From Spirochaetota bacterium (lineage in GTDB: Bacteria > Spirochaetota > UBA4802 > JAFGJZ01), in contig JAFGJZ010000008.1 of NCBI GenBank assembly GCA_016928815.1, positions 1 through 49,998 on the forward strand: a DNA stretch of 49,998 nt. The letters are read 5' to 3'. Shown here one piece after another: positions 35,801 to 44,717 of the stretch. Every line of letters starts with the position of its first letter. Positions within the stretch are counted from its first letter, which is position 1. Position numbers and translations under genes: made by a program. The notes under the pieces were generated by a model. It worked only from the letters and a program-made list of their open reading frames with translations, was not told the origin of the DNA and made no database searches.

Positions 35801-38402
35801 CTCCCTTGGTCTGGTAATTAATTCTCGGACCCGAACCGACATATGTCGGCTGCTCTGCAAAAGGATTGAACAGATATCCGTTATCCTCAAAAACCTGTGA
35901 TTCCGGATCATAATCCAGATATCCGTTGCCGTTATTGTCTTCCGTATCAAGCAATCCGTCTTCGTCACTGTCTTCATTTATCCGGCCGAGATCAAGCGCA
36001 AGATCAACACTGCCGTTTCCTCCGCCGGATCTGTAAATAATTTCAATATACTGCAGCGAGGAAAAATCCGCCGACTGTTCATCAAGACGGCGTGTAACCA
36101 CAGAAGCAAATGAATCAGCACTGTTAAAATCAAAATCCAGAACCATTGACATGCCGCTGCTGTCCTGAAATTTTTCTGAAATGTTGTAAGGACCGGGTTT
36201 TACGGAATAATCAATATCATATGCAGGGAAACCGTCCCCTTTCAGATTATACCCGTCATCAGGATCGCGGTAATATTTATAAAACAGCCGGGTACGATCG
36301 GACTGAATTTCACCGCCGGGAGGTGATGACAGAATCCAGTCATCATCATCGATATTCACATTCACTGCGGAACCTGGAGTGTCGAAGTCGTCTATGAGAC
36401 CGTATCCGAATGTGTTTACAACCATGACACTCCGTGCGTATTCGCAATATCCCCTGTAGCTGAAAGGGAATTCCTTTTTATTCAGAACAGTCTTCATCAG
36501 ACCGGTCACATCTTCAGCGGTATAATCAAGCTGTACGTCCGCCTCTCCTGCCAGATTCGACGATGGCGCAGCATCAATCTCCGGAATTTCATATACACTG
36601 GAATCCTGGGAATAGAGTACCGATGCACCGAGATTTATATTCCTGTTCAGCCTGTAGTCAAGTCTTGTTCCGGTTACAAAACTGCTTTCATTTTCTTCAC
36701 TGCCCTTATACTGATATTTAATTTCTATATACGCATTTTGAGAAACGGACAATACGAAATTTTCATCAAAATTAATTTCACCCGTAAAATAATCAACAGT
36801 ATAAAGAGAAGCTGAAACCGGAGAACCGTCAATTTTTACGAAAACCGAATCAGGAACAATATCAATTCTGCTCAGTTTGACGTTTCCTGTATTTATGTTA
36901 TAAGTGCTTTCAATGGTAAATTCAGAATATTTGTACATGTCGGATATTTCAGTCTGCGAATATAAATAAATTTCATCAGCATCATCGAGATTAGTTTTAA
37001 AAGGCTCTCTCAGGTCAAAACCGAGATATCCCCGTCTGAAATCAATTCTGTATTTCCCGATCATTTCCCTTTCGGAATTCTGAAGAGTTCCGTCAGTATC
37101 GGCAAAAAGCACAGTGAACGATACCGGCACAATATCAGTATTTCCAAGAAAATATCTTGATCTGATTTCATAGACATCATACCCATGGGCCGCGACATCA
37201 TCATTTATTGTACTTAAGTTTTCACCATATTTAATAAACACAAATTTCTTACCATTATAATCCGGAAATACAGATTCAGTACTTGTTGAATCAGTAAGTA
37301 GATATAATGCAACAACTCTATCCTGTTTATTCAGAGGCTGATGAAATTCAATTTCTCCTGTAGCATAATTTATACTGTAATGGACTCCTTCGCTCAGTTT
37401 ATCATAATACCCGTTATCAGACGGAAACTGGACCGTATTGCCGTTATTATTGCCGGTCTGATCATCAAGATACACTTCAAGAGATCCTGGAAGAACATTC
37501 ACTGCTGTGAGCTCATACTGACTCATCTGGCGGGAAGGTACGGCATTTACGGGATCAGATGTAAAAGCGACAAGTGCGCGCCGTTGTGCGATTGTTCCTA
37601 TTGCCGGTGGAGAGGTTCTTCCGTCATATCTCCTGAAAGGTTCAATCTGGTAGAACTTTCTTCTGACAAACTGGTACTCACGGAGTTTGATACTGTCATT
37701 CCGTTTAAATCCGGCAAAAGTGTCTGTTGCTGAAAGATTTTTATTTACTATACCGAAAAATTCCAGAGTCAGATTATTTTTTTTCAGAAGAGTACTGAAT
37801 CCGACGGCCCTTCTTGATGAATTATCATAGAAAGCGAACTGTGATTTATTAAAATCAACTTCAATATTTCCCAGTTTAAACTGCTGAAGAAGACTGTCGG
37901 GATCGGGTGAATTATATATTATTTCGTAAATATTTTCATCTGGATTTTCCCTTTCACTGTCATGATCAATATTCAGATAGAGACTGTCGTTAACATAACC
38001 GTTGACTTTCAGCATATAGTTCATGCTGTTATAATATCCGTCAGACACGTATGGAGAGGAAGGTTGAATATTATCATCAGTTTTATATTTTGAACGGGTG
38101 AATACCGAGTTTCCATACGAAAAATTAACCGGCATTTTGAATTCTATCAGAAGATTTTCGTCATCCGCCTGATTCCCTGTCGAATATAACGGTTTTGTCT
38201 CCGAGTGAATATATTTCTCCCAGTCACCGTATTCATACACAGGATACGGGGAAACCGGCTCATCCTTCTCTTCAACAGCAGCAGGTTCCGTTTTTCCGGC
38301 GTAAAAGTCATCTATCACCTTCTGCAGTTCAGAACTGAAAATAAAGACCCCTGCAGAAAGGACGGCTGCAGAAAAAAATATTTTCAAATAAAACACTTTC
38401 AT
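32889..38402 (-). CDS. Giant SprA-like outer-membrane beta-barrel protein
   Basis: About 1,837-1,855 residues with a signal sequence (VFYLKIFFSAAVLSAGVFIF) and an outer-membrane-type C-terminus (AGAGIQIIF). The body is repetitive beta sequence. Two clear copies of the SprA-type module, a putative ligand loop plus YxxDYxTGEIxF, are VLPGSLEVYLDDQTG...VHYSINYATGEIEF (~320-371) and IVPDSVFVKIDGSPVS...YTVDYFTGEINF (~530-570). SprA is the type IX secretion channel of Bacteroidota. No other T9SS gene is visible here, so it may be a related large channel or surface protein. DEDGLLDTEDNNGNG and similar Asp-rich loops could bind calcium. ATG 38402 with AGGA upstream is preferred; ATG 38456 lacks a Shine-Dalgarno. 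Confidence 0.75.
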   Translation of the reverse strand: MKVFYLKIFFSAAVLSAGVFIFSSELQKVIDDFYAGKTEPAAVEEKDEPVSPYPVYEYGDWEKYIHSETKPLYSTGNQADDENLLIEFKMPVNFSYGNSVFTRSKYKTDDNIQPSSPYVSDGYYNSMNYMLKVNGYVNDSLYLNIDHDSERENPDENIYEIIYNSPDPDSLLQQFKLGNIEVDFNKSQFAFYDNSSRRAVGFSTLLKKNNLTLEFFGIVNKNLSATDTFAGFKRNDSIKLREYQFVRRKFYQIEPFRRYDGRTSPPAIGTIAQRRALVAFTSDPVNAVPSRQMSQYELTAVNVLPGSLEVYLDDQTGNNNGNTVQFPSDNGYYDKLSEGVHYSINYATGEIEFHQPLNKQDRVVALYLLTDSTSTESVFPDYNGKKFVFIKYGENLSTINDDVAAHGYDVYEIRSRYFLGNTDIVPVSFTVLFADTDGTLQNSEREMIGKYRIDFRRGYLGFDLREPFKTNLDDADEIYLYSQTEISDMYKYSEFTIESTYNINTGNVKLSRIDIVPDSVFVKIDGSPVSASLYTVDYFTGEINFDENFVLSVSQNAYIEIKYQYKGSEENESSFVTGTRLDYRLNRNINLGASVLYSQDSSVYEIPEIDAAPSSNLAGEADVQLDYTAEDVTGLMKTVLNKKEFPFSYRGYCEYARSVMVVNTFGYGLIDDFDTPGSAVNVNIDDDDWILSSPPGGEIQSDRTRLFYKYYRDPDDGYNLKGDGFPAYDIDYSVKPGPYNISEKFQDSSGMSMVLDFDFNSADSFASVVTRRLDEQSADFSSLQYIEIIYRSGGGNGSVDLALDLGRINEDSDEDGLLDTEDNNGNGYLDYDPESQVFEDNGYLFNPFAEQPTYVGSGPRINYQTKGDGKLTSEDLNGNSLLDTAEDVITFPSTSATVNGVSGAAVLTVDMTDTSWKKVRIYLDRSSMTATELDDVLQILRKCEALRLYVSANNNAVDQGRIFINSINLVMLDWSELRIDGVKTDDPSRLKVSFVDTASDSEYRTYSFLSEEKNVYEELYGNADGSELNEGALEITYSGLTGLPPNGSVTRKFSKSLDLSNYDRMNLWINARSFTPGDSLEIIFGRNSHEYFVYSYNISSGGTWTQLELNLNDESQGGISCSSKTGNASLREINYFTVRINGNAGRLWINNIYVSKPRDVTGQAFYAENSFRSVRPLILHDNRKYLDNTGFRHVFKYVEGSFMSPERNDYGTEIVYNSFDFDTAPAEKMKTSFGYSHENRKENVSESQNNNLNFMYSYSHDEGILPDFIFKYRQNTSRSETDEIVSLSDYMLVNSENVYSFYTELFRNNAVIGGTGLSYHAAVGADYSRSEMARELVEGTGSDIELNTEYREQKNRYASGFEIINDAFQINADSTVSNSIINSYHGFSVMQGDPIQNEVSGKFYFPLYFDDNNYKLTSRNNVLKFGFDYKKPVFMNVKFLNSIDSSENSFADYSQNSVYRGKFTRERSLQTVLDSMLEVPFNFLDNRLGLKFSYEKKSSLSEENSPYEGEGENYFMEKYGAADGFSDLKTYQYNYADYYPFFFFSGSSFMLKGRQSCENIRNDAVKDDGVVFSEYDNSLSIKDTFTFSSEYQAGNYDASYSFGMTNLCQRENVSAVPGQNFNLDSSISVSLNLLKMSESANTEILNLDLVLSYSFLNYMLVTQNTVEYNHSPELSFIYNRKMYGFNFTASVIFRLREDHEFIRYGITDESDPDYIYSKNLSEAEFTENDRTYSAGATFFKKLDLNSVFPDLLKSEEFPVLTIDGDIVINDYDYDNAVSPEPYDKYSLKADLSYDVYKYVTVNFYGLSVLEKYYNRETGGLYKEVLSYEAGAGIQIIF

Positions 38403-38500
38403 CTTTCCTGCCGCCCCTAATGCAGTATTAATAAATTTCTTGCCCATTCTGATCATATAACATATACTAATTTTATCAAAGATTAAATATCAAACAAAAT

Positions 38501-41194
38501 ATGGAAAATAACACAAAAATTAATTATAAGCTTTTAAATCAGATATTTAATAAATCCAGATATCCCGTCATTGTTCTGAAAAAAAACGGAAACATTCTTT
38601 TCTTCAACACCAAAGCTGAAGAATGGGCTCTTTTGCATTCAAATACACCCATGATGGAAAATAAATCCATTCTAAATTATCTTCAGAAAGACGACATGAA
38701 CGAATTCGGAAATGAAATTCTATCAATATCAGAAAACCCCGGCATACCTGTAACTCCGATTGTATCAATCATGCCGGCGGTAGATGGAAATGAAAGATGG
38801 TATGAATTTTATCTTTCAAAATTCGATGCAAATGACGAGGAGGAATATTCACTTCTCACAATCGAGGATATTTCAGGCAGGAAAAAAACAATTGATGATC
38901 TCGCCGAGCGCGAAAAAAGATTCAAGTCACTTGTACAGAATTCATCAGATATAATAGCAATTATTGATGAAAAAGGAATCTTTAAATATGTCTCCGATTC
39001 CGTAAAAAAATACCTTGAATATAAAGTGAATGATTTTTTGGGAAGAAGAGTCCAGATTTTCATTTCACCGGGAGATCAGGCGAAATTCAGTTCATTTTTA
39101 GCCTCAATACTTAAAAATGAGAGAAAGAGTTACTTTAATGAATTTCAATTCTTTGACAGAAAGGGAAATATACTTTACTTTGCAGTTTCAGCAAACAATC
39201 AGCTTGATAATCCCTCAATTAAAGGGATCATTATCAATGCCAGGGACATTACAGATAAAAAATATGCTGACGAAATGATTTACAGAATGTCACGGCAGAA
39301 TGAACTTATTCTTGAAACAGCCAAAGAAGGTATTTTCGGTCTTAACGCAAAGGGCCTCATTACATTTATCAACCCGTACGGAGCGGGCATTCTCGGCTAC
39401 AAAGAAGAGGAAATCCTGGCATGTCATTACAGTGAAATTCTCCCTGAGGAATATCTGCAAAAAGAATTTTTTCTTGTTGATGATATCATGCACAGCAATG
39501 ATTTCAGTTTCAGAAAAAAAGACGGTTCATTTATTCCTGTAGAATTCTCATCATCGCCCATTCACAACAATTCGAAGCTCTCAGGTTCCGTAATAACCTT
39601 TAACGACATTACTGAAAGAAAGAAAAATGAAGCCGAACTTAAACTGGCCAAGATTACGGCTGATGAGGCAAATCAGGCAAAAAGCGATTTTCTTGCACAG
39701 ATGAGTCATGAAATCCGCACTCCGATGAACAGCATTCTCGGATTCATTGAACTCCTTTCACTGACAGACCTGAATCCGGAACAGAGTGATTTTGTCAGAA
39801 CAGTGTCTGAAAGCGCCCGCCATCTGCTTGATATAATAAATGACATTCTGGATTTTTCAAAAATCGAGAAAGGCCGAATTGATCTTGAGCTCATACCGTT
39901 TAACCCCGGGGATTTTTTTACCTCTACGTTTAAACTGCTGAAAAGCAACGCAGATGACAAGGATATTGCGTTCACAATTGATATCGATGATAAAATGTGC
40001 ATAACACTGGGTGATCCGTTCCGTATTAGACAGGTACTTACAAACCTGACGGCAAACGCAATAAAATTTACAGAACCTCATGGAGAAATCAGCATCACGA
40101 TTAGAAAAGAATCCGAAGATGACGACTTCTGCAGTATTTACTTTGAAGTCAGGGATACAGGTATAGGAATTCCGGAAGACAGACAGGATGCGATTTTTCA
40201 GCCGTTTATGCAAAGCAGCAGTTCAACGACCAGAAAATTCGGAGGTACGGGTTTAGGTCTTGCAATAAGCGGGCAGCTCGTAAAAATGATGGGTGGAAGT
40301 ATTAAGCTGAACAGCGTTGAAAATAAAGGAAGCAAATTCTATTTTACTCTGCAATTGAAAAAAGCCGCACCGGAAGATACGGATAATCTGGAAAAATTAA
40401 ATGATTACAGAGAAATTACGGCTGAAGAGATTTTAAAATTTCCGTTAAACGTTCTTGTTGCAGAAGATACGGAAAACAACAGAAAGGTGATCAGACTCAT
40501 GCTTGAAAAATTCGGAATCACCCCGGTTTTTGCGGAAAACGGCAAAACCGCATTTGAACTTTTCAAAGACGGTAAATTTGATCTCATTTTTATGGACGGA
40601 AACATGCCTGTCTGCGACGGATTTCAGGCAGCCGGGCTTATCAGAGACTATGAAAAGAAAAAAAATCTTAAAAGGACGCCGATTATTGCTCTTACCGCAA
40701 AAGCCGTTAAAGGCGACCGTGAATTATTTTTAAATTCAGGAATGGATGACTATCTGACAAAACCCGTAAACATGAAAACTATTCTTGCTGCACTTTGCAG
40801 ATTTTTTCCGCAAAAAATTATTCCGGAGAAAAACAATTGCTGTTCGGAAAAAACAGATGCCAATACAGATGACGGAATCCGTATAAATTTTGAACAGCTT
40901 GAAAAGCAGCTGGGTCTTGACCGTGAGACGATAAGAAACCTTCTCAAGGAATTCATCAGTGAAATAGATGCATACATTCTTCAGCTTGAATCTGCTGTTA
41001 CTGAAAATGACTACAGTAAAATTGAATTTGCAGCGCATAAACTGAAAGGAATATCATCCATGTATCTCATCAGCGCTATTTCAGAGCCCGCTTCTCAAAT
41101 TGAAGAAAAATCGTCAGAAAAACTGAACATTGACTATGCCGGCCTTATCAGTCGATTGAAAGATGAAGCACTCCGGCTGAAACAAGACATATGA
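38501..41194 (+). CDS. Hybrid sensor histidine kinase (PAS x3, HisKA, HATPase, REC, Hpt)
   Basis: An 897-aa cytoplasmic hybrid kinase; no membrane helix is visible. Three PAS-like domains (~14-130, 140-255, 265-375) sense signals. HisKA has the phospho-His403 in MSHEIRTPMNS. HATPase has N box NLTANAIKFTE and G boxes DTGIGIPEDR and GGTGLGLAIS. A receiver domain has D699 in IFMDGNMP. A C-terminal Hpt has H846 in AAHKLKGISS. It thus holds a full multistep relay and could pass phosphate to the receiver protein encoded next door in convergent orientation, zero bases apart. Confidence 0.93.
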   Translation: MENNTKINYKLLNQIFNKSRYPVIVLKKNGNILFFNTKAEEWALLHSNTPMMENKSILNYLQKDDMNEFGNEILSISENPGIPVTPIVSIMPAVDGNERWYEFYLSKFDANDEEEYSLLTIEDISGRKKTIDDLAEREKRFKSLVQNSSDIIAIIDEKGIFKYVSDSVKKYLEYKVNDFLGRRVQIFISPGDQAKFSSFLASILKNERKSYFNEFQFFDRKGNILYFAVSANNQLDNPSIKGIIINARDITDKKYADEMIYRMSRQNELILETAKEGIFGLNAKGLITFINPYGAGILGYKEEEILACHYSEILPEEYLQKEFFLVDDIMHSNDFSFRKKDGSFIPVEFSSSPIHNNSKLSGSVITFNDITERKKNEAELKLAKITADEANQAKSDFLAQMSHEIRTPMNSILGFIELLSLTDLNPEQSDFVRTVSESARHLLDIINDILDFSKIEKGRIDLELIPFNPGDFFTSTFKLLKSNADDKDIAFTIDIDDKMCITLGDPFRIRQVLTNLTANAIKFTEPHGEISITIRKESEDDDFCSIYFEVRDTGIGIPEDRQDAIFQPFMQSSSSTTRKFGGTGLGLAISGQLVKMMGGSIKLNSVENKGSKFYFTLQLKKAAPEDTDNLEKLNDYREITAEEILKFPLNVLVAEDTENNRKVIRLMLEKFGITPVFAENGKTAFELFKDGKFDLIFMDGNMPVCDGFQAAGLIRDYEKKKNLKRTPIIALTAKAVKGDRELFLNSGMDDYLTKPVNMKTILAALCRFFPQKIIPEKNNCCSEKTDANTDDGIRINFEQLEKQLGLDRETIRNLLKEFISEIDAYILQLESAVTENDYSKIEFAAHKLKGISSMYLISAISEPASQIEEKSSEKLNIDYAGLISRLKDEALRLKQDI

Positions 41195-41941
41195 CTATTT
41201 AATATCCTGTTCTAGCTCAAGTTCCATGTCACCGGAAGAAATAAAAATTTTAACTTTCTCCTCATCAAAATCACCGGTTGAAATAATTATACCGTAATAT
41301 CTTCCGGCAACGATGTAGACGGTTCTTGAAGAAAACACTTCCAGAATTAACCTCAAAGCAGGTATTTCCTTCTCGGTCAGATCCTCAAGAATTCTTAAAT
41401 CAAAAACCATTATATCTTTCTGCGTAATGGCGAGAAATCCTCTGTTAAAAACACTCTTGATTTCATCCAGAAGTTTCTTATCACTCAACCGGCTCTTAAA
41501 TGAAATTACTGTTCTTCCGACATCACGTTTAACGAGAATATTATAGTCACCCGTATTTTCTTCTTCTTTCAGATGTTTATATTTAAAAGCAACTTCAATT
41601 TTCATCAAAAGCATATTAATGTTATGGGGTTTCACCATATAATCCACAACCCCCATCTGCATTGCGGTTGTCACATCCTCACGTTTTGATTTCGAAGACA
41701 GCATTATTACAGGGATATTTCTGGTAACCGGATTTTTCTGAAGTTTTTTAAGAACTTCAAATCCATCCATAACCGGCATCATAATATCAAGCAGAATAAG
41801 ATCCGGATTGCCCTGTACTGCCAGATTATAACCGATTTCTCCGTTAACAGCGGTAATTACGCTGTACTGATCAGCAGGAATCTGCGATTCCAGAATTTTA
41901 AGCAGATTAACATCATCATCAATTGCCAGTATGTGTTTCAT
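41195..41941 (-). CDS. Response regulator with C-terminal STAS-like domain
   Basis: A 248-aa receiver (phospho-D52 in LILLDIMMPVMDG, acidic triad at 8-10, K in YMVKPHNI). It is joined to a ~120-residue domain beginning ILVKRDVGRTVISFKSRLSD. The order and sequence (FLAITQKDIMVFDLRILEDLTEKEIPALRLILEVFSSRTVYIVAG) resemble STAS anti-sigma antagonists, but the conserved Ser/Thr phospho-site is not evident. It could link phosphorelay to the SpoIIE-type switching encoded at 14586-18303. GGGAG lies 7 bases before the ATG. It is convergent with the hybrid kinase. Confidence 0.8.
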   Translation of the reverse strand: MKHILAIDDDVNLLKILESQIPADQYSVITAVNGEIGYNLAVQGNPDLILLDIMMPVMDGFEVLKKLQKNPVTRNIPVIMLSSKSKREDVTTAMQMGVVDYMVKPHNINMLLMKIEVAFKYKHLKEEENTGDYNILVKRDVGRTVISFKSRLSDKKLLDEIKSVFNRGFLAITQKDIMVFDLRILEDLTEKEIPALRLILEVFSSRTVYIVAGRYYGIIISTGDFDEEKVKIFISSGDMELELEQDIK

Positions 41942-42015
41942 TTTGTTTCTCCCGGCTAAGAATTAATTATCTTCTTAATTTTATACTATAACGGACATTT
42001 TTCAAGAAATTTATA

Positions 42016-42045
42016 TTGACTTCATGTTTTTAATATTCTTATATA
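42016..42045 (+). promoter_or_regulatory. Promoter abutting the start codon (leaderless candidate)
   Basis: TTGACT (42016-42021), an 18-base spacer and TATATA/TATAAT (42040-42047) lie immediately before ATG 42050, with no Shine-Dalgarno. Transcription would begin at about the start codon. Confidence 0.5.
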
Positions 42046-42049
42046 ATTT

Positions 42050-42496
42050 ATGAAAAAAATTTTCCTTTTAATAATAATGCTGTGTTTATTACTGGTTCAA
42101 TCAGCAGCAGCCATGCAGCCCGGAGACATTAATGGGAAATGGGTTTTTAAATATAATTCCTCTTACGGCTATGAATTCAGATTTACAAACAGTAAATTTG
42201 CGGATATAATAATATTTATGAAATCAAACTTCCTTCTTTTCAGAGGAATATATCAGATAAAGGAAGCGGATAAAATTAGTATTGAAGTACTTGAAATGAA
42301 ATACAGCCCGTCATTAAATGATATCCGCTCCGGAAAGGAACTTACAAAGACATCCTCCTCATCAATTATTTTCAGGGGAGAAAGAAGCAGCTCAGGCGGG
42401 AAAAACTATCTCGTTCTTAAAACAGAATCGGTGAAAATAGACGGAAGCAGTTCAGAAGGCTTCTTTGATCCGGAAATAAAATTAAAAAAAGAATAG
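42050..42496 (+). CDS. Secreted hypothetical protein, lipocalin-like size
   Basis: Not recognised. A signal peptide MKKIFLLIIMLCLLLVQSAAA precedes a ~127-residue beta-rich mature protein. WVFKYNSSYGYEFRFTNSKFADIIIFMKSN and SSIIFRGERSSSGGKNYLVLKTE resemble small lipocalin-like or calycin domains, without proof. There is no Shine-Dalgarno: the promoter runs into the ATG, so it may be translated as a leaderless message or start slightly elsewhere. The neighbours (receiver protein divergent, fliM convergent) give no functional hint. Confidence 0.6.
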   Translation: MKKIFLLIIMLCLLLVQSAAAMQPGDINGKWVFKYNSSYGYEFRFTNSKFADIIIFMKSNFLLFRGIYQIKEADKISIEVLEMKYSPSLNDIRSGKELTKTSSSSIIFRGERSSSGGKNYLVLKTESVKIDGSSSEGFFDPEIKLKKE

Positions 42497-42603
42497 ACTC
42501 AGACCGGTTGAAATTACAGCTGCCTAACAATCCGGTGATCAGGATATTTTTTCTTTTTATTTAAATGAATTCAGAATCAGAGTTACCGGATTGAAAAAGA
42601 TTA

Positions 42604-43629
42604 TTACATATCCTCTTCTTCTTTTTTGGTAATCAGAAGTTCATCAGGAACCTCGTCAATTCTGTCTCCAACCTGAACTGCAACCCTGCTTCCTACAAGG
42701 CCGGGACGGCATTTGAACTTTCTTCTTCCTTCGACTTTCACTACCATGTCCGAGTCAATCTTTGTATTCGGCAGTTTGACGACATCACCGACGGAAAGAC
42801 TCAGAACTTCCTCCATTGAAACCTCAACCGCTCCGATTTCCGCAACAACATTAAGGTTTACGCCTTCAAGTCGATTCTGAATGATCTGAAGATTTTCATC
42901 AGTAGCACCCTTTCTGATACTTGAAAACCAGAACTGGGCTGACAATTTGGAAATAATAGGTTCAATCGTGATGTAAGGAAGACAGAGATTCATCATTCCT
43001 TCGACTTCACCGACTTTGGTTTCAAGAGTTATTAGTACAACCATTTCGTTCGGCGGAACAATCTGCGCGAACTGCGGATTTGTTTCTATGTTTCCGAGAC
43101 GCGGACGGAGGTCAATTACATTTGACCAGCATTCCCTCAGGTTACCGAGAATACGCACAACAATGCCTTCCATAACGGAAAGTTCAATATCAGTAAGTTC
43201 ACGGCTGAGCTTTGTTGCTTCTCCGGTTCCGCCGAAAAGTTTATCGATAATGGTAAATGTAATGGAAGGGTCTATCTCAAGAACGGCAGAACCTTTTAAC
43301 GGATCCATGTTTATAATCGCAAGCGTGGTCGGATTCGGTATTGATCTCACAAATTCTTCATATGTAAGCTGATCAACGGAAGCGACATGCACGCTTACAA
43401 GTGCACGAAGCTGGGCTGACAAGGCTGTTGTTGTTAAACGGGCAAATGTTTCATGAATCATCTGAAGCGTACGGATCTGATCTTTTGAAAATTTATCCGG
43501 ACGTCTGAAATCATAAATTTTGACTTTTTTCTGCTCTTTCTGAACAGAGTAATCCTGCGGTTCAACATCACCGGTTGATATGGCGGTTAATAACGCATCA
43601 ATTTCATCTTGTGACAATATTTCTGTCAT
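42604..43629 (-). CDS. fliM: Flagellar motor switch protein FliM
   Basis: C-ring component that binds CheY-P and sets motor rotation direction. The N-terminal CheY-binding peptide is MTEILSQDEIDALL. The core resembles CheC-like FliM middle domains (SVHVASVDQLTYEEFVRSIPNPTTLAIINMDPL, LFGGTGE). The C-terminal SpoA domain contains VEVSMEEVLSLSVGDVVKLPNTK and KFKCRPGLVGSRVAVQV. The start is ATG 43629, one base after the upstream stop. AAGGG is 9 bases before it. No fliN or other flagellar gene adjoins; the partner is a secreted protein gene. Confidence 0.95.
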   Translation of the reverse strand: MTEILSQDEIDALLTAISTGDVEPQDYSVQKEQKKVKIYDFRRPDKFSKDQIRTLQMIHETFARLTTTALSAQLRALVSVHVASVDQLTYEEFVRSIPNPTTLAIINMDPLKGSAVLEIDPSITFTIIDKLFGGTGEATKLSRELTDIELSVMEGIVVRILGNLRECWSNVIDLRPRLGNIETNPQFAQIVPPNEMVVLITLETKVGEVEGMMNLCLPYITIEPIISKLSAQFWFSSIRKGATDENLQIIQNRLEGVNLNVVAEIGAVEVSMEEVLSLSVGDVVKLPNTKIDSDMVVKVEGRRKFKCRPGLVGSRVAVQVGDRIDEVPDELLITKKEEEDM

Positions 43630-43630
43630 A

Positions 43631-44557
43631 TCAGTAATCCCTTGATACTGATGCCTCGACATCAGTGATCAGCCAATAATTTTTATAACTTTTCAGTCTG
43701 TATTTATAAAGATACACAAACGGCTTGACACCGCCGTATCTTTTTACCCTGGCATAAACAAACGCTTCGTTCGTCTCAGGCAAGTATACCTCATTCTCCA
43801 GTCTGTAGTCAACAATATAATCATATCTTTCAGTTGAAAGATACTGGATAAATTCTCTGAGAACATCACGCTTTACAACTTCATCTCCGGCATTATACTG
43901 TCTGGCATACTGCGGAAATGCTGAAATATATTTTTCAGGTTCAAGATACTTGATGTAATCCTTCCAACGGAGTTCCTTTTCAGCTTTTAAAAACAGATCA
44001 AGCACCTCTGATGCGGTGAAACCGGATGCTGTTTCCGTAACCCTGGATTCATTTCTGACCGGAGGATTTACAACATCTATATAGACGGTATTTTCACTTC
44101 TGACAATGTAACCGTCATTTACAGCAGGCATGAAAAAAAGTCTGACTTTATACTTTTTCCCTGATTCAATTTTGTAAAAATCATTAAGGTTAAAGGTATA
44201 CTGAAATGATTCTCCTGAAGCCAGTTCAATTTCCCTGAATGAAGCGGCTGCAGCGACATTTTCAACTTTCAGTCCTTTCAGCCGGTACTCAACTGAAGTC
44301 GGCGCTTCCTGTCCGTCCATCGTAAAAACAACAGGCTGGAAAGTGGAATAATCCGCATTATAAATACGGAATTTGAGATTACTTTCAGTAATATTTTTCA
44401 CATTTACAGTTATATTTATCTGATTACCGCTGTAGAAAGTCAGACGTGAACTTGAAAGAAAAATTCTCCATGTCTGGTCTGCGGAAAGCGAAACTCCGAA
44501 TAGCAGAAATCCAAGTAAAAAGATAATGAATATGTTTTTTTCTGAAATAAATTTCAT
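43631..44557 (-). CDS. Secreted protein upstream of fliM, unknown function
   Basis: Not recognised. The signal peptide ends near GVSLSA. The mature part has an Ig-like beta region (LTFYSGNQINITVNVKNITESNLKFRIYN...) and a C-terminal alpha/beta region (FTASEVLDLFLKAEKELRWKDYIKYLEPEKY...) ending in YWLITDVEASVSRDY, similar in style to NTF2-like domains. It is coupled to fliM (1-bp gap). Co-transcription suggests an envelope role near the flagellum or simply shared expression. Confidence 0.7.
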   Translation of the reverse strand: MKFISEKNIFIIFLLGFLLFGVSLSADQTWRIFLSSSRLTFYSGNQINITVNVKNITESNLKFRIYNADYSTFQPVVFTMDGQEAPTSVEYRLKGLKVENVAAAASFREIELASGESFQYTFNLNDFYKIESGKKYKVRLFFMPAVNDGYIVRSENTVYIDVVNPPVRNESRVTETASGFTASEVLDLFLKAEKELRWKDYIKYLEPEKYISAFPQYARQYNAGDEVVKRDVLREFIQYLSTERYDYIVDYRLENEVYLPETNEAFVYARVKRYGGVKPFVYLYKYRLKSYKNYWLITDVEASVSRDY

Positions 44558-44678
44558 TTAATATTAAATTCCTTTTAATATGTCACATAAATTATCGGAA
44601 AATTCCTCAAATCCCATTAATATTATTGTTTTAATTCGAAATAAATAATTATACTTTATTCTATAATTTCATAATATC

Positions 44679-44711
44679 GCCTGTCGATCGCCTGCAATAG
44701 TGCCTGTCGAT
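44679..44711. repeat. Short direct repeat beyond the COG2509 gene
   Basis: GCCTGTCGAT occurs at 44679-44688 and 44702-44711, 23 bp apart, with a partial third copy (CGCCTGC) between. It lies within the 160-bp spacer between the flavoprotein stop and the next gene. Nothing else is seen there. Confidence 0.5.
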
Positions 44712-44717
44712 AGTCAG

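Noticed and set aside
42528..42593. CAATCCGGT / ACCGGATTG inverted repeat between two convergent genes
   Set aside because: The loop is about 48 bases and there is no adjacent U-tract, so it is not a credible terminator.
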